In this document: positions 8,783-15,014 of the stretch, one piece after another | Position numbering within the stretch: the stretch's first letter is position 1 | Layout: each line of letters begins with the position of its first letter | Source of the DNA: Aureobasidium sp. EXF-3400 | Taxonomy: Eukaryota; Ascomycota; Dothideomycetes; Dothideales; Saccotheciaceae | Length of the DNA stretch: 15,014 nucleotides | Assembly (NCBI GenBank): GCA_024195585.1 | Contig: SWBL01000623.1 | Span: 1 to 15,014 of the forward strand | Direction of reading: 5' to 3' | Translations under genes and position numbers: made by a program | Notes under the pieces: generated by a model | What the model saw: only the letters and a program-made list of their open reading frames with translations | The model's database searches: none | What the model was told of the DNA's origin: nothing

Positions 8783-10945
8783 CTACCTCGGCTCCAATAC
8801 AGGAATCTTGTTGACTTCCACCCGAGCTTCTTCCCAGGTCTCTAGACTGCGTTGCGCCCACTCGACATGACAGCGTGCGAACGCCAACTGGAATATACTT
8901 GGTTAGCGATCGGTATACTGTGAGAGGAATTCTCGGGTGCAAGGAACTTACCATATACTTCCTCAGGTCTTCTTCCTTGTCACTTTGGAAGCGTTTCAGA
9001 TCCTTGAGTACAGCACCGCTGGCATCCTTGACGTCCTTTTCGGAGACTTCCAGAGCTTGTTCGAGCTGCGAAAGATGTCAGCATGATACAGCAATTGCAT
9101 GGAGTGGATTATCCTTACCTGCGTCAGACTCTCCTTCGTCTTGCCAATCTGATCTCTTCTCATGCGCTCAGGATCTGCATCAACGACATTATGGTACGCA
9201 TGAGTGAGTCGCCCAAAGATTTTGTTCGTCACAAAGTTGCCGCTAGCGCCTCTCTTATGTTGCGTAGGACTGGTGGGCTGGTCTTGGTGAGGAGAGCCCT
9301 GAGCTGCGCTAGGAGCACTGCCCATCGTGGGAGGGAAATCTGAGTCGATACTTGCCGTGTCATCTTCTGCACGCCTAGGTAGCTGATCTCTGGCTGGGTT
9401 GCGTCTAGCAGCGTTACTGCCAGTGCTCATGCTACGTTGAGGCGGTGAAGAACCCGAGTTGTGGAGGTATTGTTCGATACGCTTTGCTTCAGCTTCGCTT
9501 CTTTCCAGGGTGTCAAGAGACGTCCTCTTCTTCTCAAGTTCTTCGCGAGTCATTTCCTGTTGAACACGCTTCAAAACTCTGTACCTTAGAACGCCCTTGA
9601 CGATGCCGGCAAACTGAGCGCTCTCACGCATGGGCTCAGCGAATTGAGCTGACAACCCGCTGGATAGATCGCGAGTCTGAATGTATGTGAAATCGCAAGC
9701 TTGACCAATCTTCTCGATAGCAGCAGCAACCTCGGCAGACTGCTCGGAAAGCGAGAAGGCGTTGTAACGACCGCCTAGTTCCATGAGATCATCTCCAAGC
9801 TTGTACAAGTGCTGAAGAGTTCTCTGCTTGACCTTCTCCATGGAGCCTTGCAGCAGGGTTTCCAGGTCGCGCGACGAGTTCTCGAATTGAACAAAGTAGG
9901 GGTCGAGATCCTCTTCTGACAAGTGTTGAGATTCGGGAGGGAATCGGCCGAATACTTGAGGACCAGGAGATGAGTGGGCAACAGTCGAAGGTTGTTGCAT
10001 TGGCGGTGAGCTGGGTGTACCGGATGCGGCAGCGGGAGCGTTAGCAGATGAGCGTAGTTTTGCCGAGGATGAAGGGACGGGCAAGAAGTTGTGACCAGGA
10101 GAAGGGTTGGCAGGGTCGAGCGGAGGAGCCTTGAGGTTGTTCTTGGGAATGTTGACGACGGGGTGGGAGTGGAGGACCTCGTTCCAGCTCGCGTTGGGAT
10201 CGAGGAAGCGCCACCAGACATTGTCATCGCGAACTTCTTGCATGCGACGGCAGCGGTTGAGGAAGGTGGTCAACATGCGCTGGCGCAACTCGATAATGCC
10301 TAGATCCTCTTTCGCCTTTGTAGGTTTTGAAGCATAGTCGGTGATTGAGTGTTTCTCGGGGATCGGTGGAATGATGAGGGTTGGATGCAGGGCGACCAGA
10401 GTGGCTCTCAGCGACGCGAACTCGCTGTAGCGTCTTCGTACTTCAATATCCTAAGGTTGTCAGCGATTGTTGCAGCAAGTCAGGCGGCAGAATGGCATAC
10501 TCCAGTGCGAATAGTGTAGGTAATGTAGCTACCTCCGCCTTCGGTGTTCTTGCCTGCATGCACGATCTGGATTTCTAGGTCTGGGTTTTCGTAGAGGATT
10601 TGCTCAATGCGACTGTGGTAGCCACCCTTCTTGGGTTCGATTCTGCGCGATTGCGACACGTCCTCGTCTTCGTCATCATCATCGTGGTGGTCGCTGTCCT
10701 GTTGGTCGTGGCCGAAGGGTTCATCGTGGTAGGTAGATTCTGGTCGGTGGTACTCAGGAGTTGACTGGGGTGGGCTGCTCGCGCCGGAGGGAGGTGTTGA
10801 GGGGGCTTGACGGAATGCTGGTGCGACAGTTAGAGGTGTAGGGAGTGGTGGGAGGAGATAGCGGTGGTGTACCGGGAGCATCGGACGTCTCCGAGTCGCG
10901 TCTGTTAAACGAGCCGTAGGGGTTGTTGTCCTCGTCGTCCCACAT
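8783..10945 (-). CDS. snx41: Sorting nexin Snx41 (PX-BAR, Snx41/Atg20 family)
   Basis: Phosphoinositide-binding PX-BAR protein of endosomes; the family acts in retrograde sorting from endosomes and in selective autophagy, usually as a heterodimer with another sorting nexin. Exons: 10945-10873, 10817-10501, 10450-9119, 9065-8952, 8887-8783; introns of 55, 50, 53 and 64 nt are GT-AG and keep frame; 646 aa. The N-terminus MWDDEDNNPYGSF is typical of Snx41 orthologues and fixes the start. Residues 62-77 are Asp/Glu/His-rich. The PX domain spans about 90-240, with RRRYSEF (135-141), the proline loop PPIPEKH (158-164) and RQRMLTTFLNR. The BAR-like helical region runs from about 315 to 646, interrupted by a Ser/Pro/Ala-rich linker (about 461-534), and ends with the conserved VDADPERMRRDQIGKT and a C-terminal coiled coil. 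It is divergently paired with the phosphatase gene at 11560. Atg20 is the close paralogue and the alternative name. Confidence 0.95.
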
Positions 10946-11559
10946 TGCGGCTTGGTCTTCAGACTGTGTCGAGAAGGTTGAGGAAGGACCGGTGCTATGG
11001 CTGCTCGGATGTGCCTGTCTGGGGAAGCTGCGTGTTGCACCTGCACCTGCCTACCTCGACCCTCCGCGCAACTGGTGGTGAATCTTCGGCAATCGCCTAC
11101 GTCACCGCCAAGCCCCGTCAACAGCTACCCGCCATGCTTCCAGGCCCTCGGTCCTTGGTTGCTTTACCTTCTCCATGCCTGATTGCTGACGCTTTTCTCT
11201 ACTCCTACCTTCCAACGTCCTTGTGAACGAATCTCCCTGGTAGTTGGTCAGAGGACCGGGGATACACTGCATTAGTGAGGCTCGAGTGCCAAACATTGTT
11301 TTCGGTAATCCGACAGGCGGCTTAACCGGCTGATGTTAGACGCCGTTCGTGAAGCTAAGAGGAAGGTCAGCCGAAGCAAACTAACCTCATGTCGTGGTCG
11401 GCGTTTGCTCTTGGTTGATGACTCTTTTCTACAAACCAGCCCCTTTCTCTTCATTCTCTCTTTATAGTTCACGATAGACAAGTCACGTTCGCTCAAAATC
11501 CTTCAGTCTCGACGACTTCGTTCCCAAGAAATAATTAGATTCCATCAACACTTCCAATA
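10946..11559. promoter_or_regulatory. Divergent promoter of snx41 and the histidine-phosphatase gene
   Basis: These 614 bp separate two outward-facing start codons. Open frames inside (for example minus 11121 continuing toward snx41 exon 1) lack coding character. A pyrimidine-rich stretch at 11163-11220 and another at 11423-11462 (plus strand) could belong to core promoters and leaders. A CCAAT lies at 11554-11558 directly before the phosphatase ATG, too close to act as an upstream element. No strong operator is recognised. Confidence 0.55.
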
Positions 11560-12383
11560 ATGGCACCAACAATCTACGTCGTTCGCCATGCTCAGGGCCA
11601 CCACAATGTCAACGTAAATCTGGCCGCTCTCATCGCTTTGTATCCTGAAATCTGATCACCTCTCAGAGCCAACATCATCTCCGTGATCCACATGTCACAG
11701 ACCTCGGCCGAACCCAATGTACAAATCTCAGCAACACTTTTCCAAAGTCATCACTTCCTGCTTCTCTCACAATCATGGCCTCACCCCTGATCCGCACAAT
11801 TCAAACCGCCTGTCTCGGCTTTGGTGATGTGTTGAAAGAAAGACCTGATGTCAAGTTTTTGCTTGTGCCGTTCGCGCAAGAAATCGCCAATCAGCCCTGT
11901 GACATTGGCTATCCTCAAGCAGAACTCAAGCAGAAAATTGCAGCTTGGCTGGAGCAAGAAAAGTTCGGCTTCGGAATCGAGAGAATGGACTGGAGTCTGG
12001 TTGAGGAAGGCTGGAACTCCAAAGCTGGACCTTACACTGCTTCTCTCGAAGCTGTCACCGGACGCGCTGCTGCCCTTCGCGCAACTCTGTATGCTTACCC
12101 CTCGGAAGCCGTCATCTTGGTCACTCATGGCGCTTTTCTACACTTCTTCACCGGTGATTGGGCGTCCTTCGATGGTGCCAAGGGAACTGGTTATGAGAAC
12201 TGCGAGTTCAGGAAGTTCACCTGGGAGACTGAAGATGGTCAAGGCATCCACTTGAAGGAGGTCGGTGGTGCAAAGATCAAGATGGGTAGGCCTCCTGGTG
12301 TATATGCGCATGTCCTTGAGGGTATCGAGATGGTGGAAGGTCAGAATCCTAGGCATATCAAGGTCGGGAAGGGCAAGATCTGA
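11560..12383 (+). CDS. Histidine phosphatase superfamily protein (phosphoglycerate mutase-like)
   Basis: Clade-1 histidine phosphatase of 256 aa. Exons 11560-11613 and 11667-12383; the 53-nt intron (GTAAAT...CTCAG) falls in phase 0 just after the catalytic motif. The ATG has A at -3 and G at +4. Visible active-site elements are RHAQGHHN (R9 and H10, the residue that becomes phosphorylated), the second arginine in SPLIRT (R61), an AQE acidic residue (E90) as likely proton donor, and the second catalytic histidine in THGAFLHFF (H172). The fungal members of this group resemble yeast PMU1 and other general phosphatases rather than glycolytic mutase, so the substrate is unknown. No signal peptide or membrane segment is seen, suggesting a cytosolic enzyme. 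It is transcribed away from snx41, with no functional link visible. Confidence 0.9.
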
Positions 12384-12819
12384 GCACAAGTACAGTACCG
12401 TACTCCAACCGCCAACACGAATGGGTCACAAGGTATGGAACAGGCCGCTCAGTTCAAGCGTGGAGTAGAAAACGTGCCATTGCGGTGTTGCTGTTGGAGG
12501 CTCTGGCTTTCTTTGTTAGGGATATGGGTGAGGCTGGTTGCATTTTCAACTTGAAAGTTTCCAATCTCCTCTTCGTCTTGCTGCTCAAGCTCTTGTTCCA
12601 TCCAGAACCTTCTTTGCAACTAGAAAAATAGACCATCCGCATGTCTTATCTCTTTCCTCCCTTGACTCTGCTCGTTCTTCTGCCTGATTTGTCATGTCCT
12701 CAGCCAAAGACCGGTCGAAAGTAGCGCACTTCACTATGCCATTTCTCTTCCTCGTCATTCTCTTTTCTTGCAGTCGCATACCAGCAACCTCAAGCCTTGC
12801 TCCCCGATCTGCTATCATG
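12384..12819. other. Convergent gap after the phosphatase gene
   Basis: These 436 bp contain the 3' ends of the phosphatase gene and of the small membrane protein gene. Open frames on the minus strand (12454-12642, and the tail of a frame running 13091 to 12585) have random-looking composition and overlap better candidates. I see no further gene, RNA or repeat here. Confidence 0.55.
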
Positions 12820-13137
12820 TCAACTTCCACTACCACCCTTACTGCCCGACTTCTTGATGGGAGCCTTGCTACCATGCTTGCTGCTTCCTTCTCCAGACTT
12901 CTTACTTTCATGCTTACTGCCCCCTCCGCCAGACTTCTTGCTGGGAGCCTTACTTCCTCCTCCCATCTCCAGATCAATACTCCTAGCCTCAAGCTCACGT
13001 TCCTTGCGGCGTTGAACGTTGCTGCGATACCAGATGGCCAGCTCCCATTCAAAGGCTTTGACCCAGATGTACCAGAAGAAGATGACGCCAAAGGTTGTCA
13101 GGAAGAGGGCGAGTGCGATTGAGCCGGCTGGGTTCAT
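12820..13137 (-). CDS. Small single-pass membrane protein with Lys/Ser/Gly repeat tail
   Basis: I do not recognise a named family. The 105-aa product has a hydrophobic segment at about residues 5-26 (ALFLTTFGVIFFWYIW), then an aromatic stretch (FEWELAIWYR), a charged juxtamembrane helix (residues 40-57, QRRKERELEAR) and a low-complexity tail (58-105) made of three units ending in KKSG: SKAPSKKSG (62-70), SKHESKKSG (74-82) and SKHGSKAPIKKSG (86-98). This suggests a signal-anchored protein with a basic tail, probably facing the cytosol by the positive-inside rule. The single exon starts at an ATG with A at -3, preceded by a G-poor, A/C-rich leader typical of well-expressed fungal genes. The repeat makes several other frames open, so the call rests on the ordered N-terminal half. 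Expression or homologues would settle it. Confidence 0.65.
   Translation of the reverse strand: MNPAGSIALALFLTTFGVIFFWYIWVKAFEWELAIWYRSNVQRRKERELEARSIDLEMGGGSKAPSKKSGGGGSKHESKKSGEGSSKHGSKAPIKKSGSKGGSGS
12848..12954. repeat. Internal repeat encoding the KKSG tail
   Basis: A 23-nt unit (plus strand GACTTCTTGATGGGAGCCTT and three more bases, 12848-12870) recurs at 12932-12954 with two mismatches, an 84-nt period. Both encode SKAP(S/I)KKS. Shorter CATGCTT-containing copies encoding SKH lie between them. The 84-nt spacing keeps the reading frame. Confidence 0.7.
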
Positions 13138-13240
13138 TTTGTTGCAAGATCGGTGTGGTTCTTGGTTTGTGAGGTGGTTAAGGGAGTGTTTAGTTTAGAG
13201 AAAGTTGTTTGGGGTTTGCTGCTTGTTTTTTATGCTGTTT
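13138..13240 (-). promoter_or_regulatory. G-poor leader and TATA-like box of the small membrane protein gene
   Basis: Read on the minus strand, the 88 nt before the ATG (13225-13138) contain only about five G and are rich in A, C and CAAAC-type runs. An ATAAAAAA stretch follows at 13226-13233, about 90 nt upstream of the start. This arrangement fits a TATA-like element followed by an unstructured leader. It is inferred from composition only. Confidence 0.4.
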
Positions 13241-14209
13241 CTCCAATGGCCGAGTCTTTGTGCCGGGTTCCACTGAGTGTGGACGTCGATGTGCGGTGTT
13301 CTGTTATTGGGCTTGTGACTGTTTGTTGCGCTTGACGAAGCAAGTGTGTTTATGCCGGGTTCTTGATGTGAATGACTCGGTGTGTGACGGTGATGTCCAA
13401 GTTCACTTTAGTTCGTCGTCAGTTTCTTTTTGCGTTCATCTTACGCATACCAAATGCAGCACTTACGTTCGACGGGTAATGAGTGAATAGTATGAGAAAC
13501 TTGCCAAGTGAGTGTGTTTGGTGATATGAATCCCTTGTAGTTGGTAGACAACTTCAGGTGCTGATGACTGCGGTCCTGCACCCTCGATCGCGTAACAAAA
13601 GAATGTTGGTTGGTGTTGTTGGGAAAAACAAAACAAGGCAGGCTACGAATGTTTGTTGTGTCGGAACTTTCGATCAAGCACAGTCGTCCCATCGTTCTGA
13701 TCAACTTTCTGTGGCAGGAAATCAGGATCCTTGAATTTTATTGCTGCAGGATACAAATTCTCGTGCCAGAAAACTAGGTCACAAGAGACGATTGGCTTAT
13801 TAGTCTCGGCGACAGGAGTGTAATCCAGGATACTGTAAATTGTGTACCTTTGGCCATAGCCACGAATGTACAGTCGACGATTGAATTGAGTATAGAGAAG
13901 GAAATTCTAGACCACAGCTGGCAGTGAATTCCAGAAGATTTCCCTGGAGAAACTTTATACCTCTTTTGAAATGGAGAAGCCACAAGCAATAAAGTATTGT
14001 GATACTATCTGAGTGTAGCAACTCAGAGAGATGATATGTGTACATGTGTACCATTCTCCAGACGCATAATGTTACAGAAGTCAATTCAATAGAGATTGAA
14101 GGTCTACTTCATATGTAATAGTCATTCGAGAGGGCTTGAAGATCTGCTTATACATCTCAATTCGTGGACGCAGTGTGCTAAATTCAGTGGTCATCCGAGC
14201 TCACAGCCG
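13241..14209. other. About 1 kb without a credible gene
   Basis: This stretch holds the distal promoter of the small membrane protein gene and the 3' flank of the F-box-like gene. Frames such as 13209-13490 (plus, Cys-rich) and 13800-14084 (minus) start without good context and look random. Two adjacent small inverted repeats lie at 13993-14006 (AGTAT/ATACT) and 14009-14026 (CTGAGT/ACTCAG). No tRNA or transposon signature is seen. Confidence 0.5.
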
Positions 14210-14767
14210 TCAGTCAACTTGCAGATCATAATAATAAGATGTCATAGAGCAGAGGTGCCTTTTTCTGTCTAGACGTCCTAATCGCTGTATTACTCTTGCA
14301 TCTGCGTCACGTGTATGTTTATGATGGGAAGATAAGGTAATGAAAGTTTGCATTGCGAATTCAACCCTCAACTCTGTACATGACAAACCGGCCTTCAATA
14401 ACCTGAGCTCTGTGCGGTCGTCGTAGCTGTGAAAAGTGATGTGGTAAAAGACTTCTCCCGGGTGACGCTCCTCCTCTGACAGCTGTGATCCCCATGAATA
14501 GTAGTCGCCTTGTATAGCGCTCAACTGAACCGTCTTGACATACGGGGCAAAGAACTCATCTTTGCTGATGTCCACCAATGCTTGAAAACTCTTCTCTCCA
14601 ACGAAGTGTCTTCTGACCGTAAAGTAGGTCTCGGCAAATCGTTTCTTGCTTAGCTCATTGCATTCCTTGTTGGCGAAACGGAAGTCCAGGAGGTCATATT
14701 TATCCTGATCAACCTCGTTGATGACCATTGGCTTGATCTCGGTCGGAAAGTGGTTCCAAGTAGCCAT
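14210..14767 (-). CDS. Short F-box-like protein, possibly truncated
   Basis: The 185-aa single-exon product opens with FPTEIKPMVINEVD followed by DLLDFRFANKECNELS, the leucine/proline-led pattern of a fungal F-box (about residues 7-45). Such domains bind Skp1 and bring targets to SCF ubiquitin ligases. A conserved-looking stretch follows (KRFAETYFTVRRH, then ALVDISKDEFFAPYVKTVQL), typical of large fungal F-box families in which IS..YV..L segments lead into a long C-terminal domain. Here the protein stops at residue 185, and the last 45 residues or so (Ser/His/Arg/Tyr-rich) look unlike the rest, suggesting loss of frame or truncation. Related fungal proteins are commonly 300 aa or more. Its target is unknown. 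It may be a decaying member of an expanded family or a genuinely short one. Confidence 0.65.
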   Translation of the reverse strand: MATWNHFPTEIKPMVINEVDQDKYDLLDFRFANKECNELSKKRFAETYFTVRRHFVGEKSFQALVDISKDEFFAPYVKTVQLSAIQGDYYSWGSQLSEEERHPGEVFYHITFHSYDDRTELRLLKAGLSCTELRVEFAMQTFITLSSHHKHTRDADARVIQRLGRLDRKRHLCSMTSYYYDLQVD

Positions 14768-15014
14768 ATTGAGGAGTTTTGCTCGGCGATAACGAATGTT
14801 TCAATGCTAAAAGTCAGGATAGCGTTAGCCAAGTCAATCTCTGTGGAACGGAGCGACAATGCAACAGTATCGTGCATTTTAGCATGCGGGAGAATTGGTG
14901 TCTTCCATAAAGGAGACTGATAGAGTTGCAAGCTCGGTCGGATCGTCGGTGACGTGATATCAGTCGACCTGAACGACGTGTAACGAACTTCTTCTGGGCA
15001 GAATAGTGGGGGGG
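14768..15014 (-). promoter_or_regulatory. Upstream region of the F-box-like gene
   Basis: This 247-bp upstream flank reaches the window edge. A CRE/ATF-like TGACGTGA (one mismatch to the palindrome TGACGTCA) lies at 14950-14957, about 185 nt before the start. The window ends in a run of seven G (15008-15014). No other gene is apparent. Confidence 0.35.

Noticed and set aside
10629..10645. B-box-like GGGTTCGATTC within snx41 exon 2
   Set aside because: It lies in conserved coding sequence and there is no A box or tRNA fold around it.
10480..11121. snx41 model as a single long first exon starting at 11121
   Set aside because: Splicing 10872-10818 (GTACAC...CTAAC...ACCAG) instead gives the typical Snx41 N-terminus MWDDEDNNPYGSF and keeps frame; the sequence upstream of 10945 in the other frame is not protein-like.
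12585..13122. Alternative frames on both strands over the small membrane protein (168 aa minus, 142 aa plus)
   Set aside because: They are kept open by the repetitive tail of the real frame; neither has an ordered domain, and only the 13137-12820 frame gives a clean membrane segment plus in-frame repeat.
13153..13490. Cys-rich plus-strand frames that resemble small secreted effectors
   Set aside because: One lacks an ATG start and both lie in TG-rich DNA that is the complement of the A/C-rich leader; Cys codons arise from TGT/TGC runs.
13800..14084. 94-aa minus-strand frame as a continuation of the F-box protein
   Set aside because: No splice path that I can support joins it, and its Leu/Ser/His-rich composition shows no relation to F-box C-terminal regions.
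1..15014. Search for a secondary-metabolite cluster, transposon, CRISPR or defence system
   Set aside because: All recognised genes are unlinked housekeeping functions; no synthase, transposase, direct-repeat array or nuclease/helicase module is present.

Overview
The window looks like ordinary chromosomal DNA of a filamentous ascomycete (Pezizomycotina). Genes carry many short GT-AG introns (47-64 nt, one of 95 nt) with CTAAC/CTGAC-like branch points. There are divergent and convergent gene pairs, no operons and no bacterial signals. The protein styles recall Dothideomycetes, but that class assignment is a guess from memory of homologues, not something the DNA proves.

Layout, left to right: a degenerate tRNA-like element on the minus strand (12-82); a gene-poor stretch (83-1054); ILV3, mitochondrial dihydroxy-acid dehydratase (minus, 1055-2960, 2 exons); a 298-bp shared promoter; TRM732/THADA-like DUF2428 protein (plus, 3259-8472, 8 exons, 1601 aa); a short convergent gap; SNX41, a PX-BAR sorting nexin (minus, 8783-10945, 5 exons, 646 aa); a 614-bp divergent promoter; a histidine-phosphatase (phosphoglycerate mutase-like) protein (plus, 11560-12383, 2 exons, 256 aa); a convergent gap; a 105-aa single-span membrane protein with a Lys/Ser/Gly repeat tail (minus, 12820-13137); about 1 kb without a credible gene; and a short F-box-like protein (minus, 14210-14767).

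The genes are housekeeping functions of unrelated pathways: branched-chain amino acid synthesis, tRNA anticodon-loop methylation, endosomal sorting/autophagy, phosphatase, and probable ubiquitin targeting. I see no biosynthetic cluster, transposase, CRISPR array, phage or plasmid feature. The only visible link between neighbours is the compact ILV3-TRM732 promoter. It holds a Gcn4/CpcA-type TGACTC site, a CCAAT box and a short upstream ORF in strong start context ahead of TRM732. Part 2 concentrates on this promoter, the small repeat-tailed membrane protein with its G-poor leader, the armless tRNA-like element and the abrupt end of the F-box protein. I do not see a convincing new multi-gene system here.
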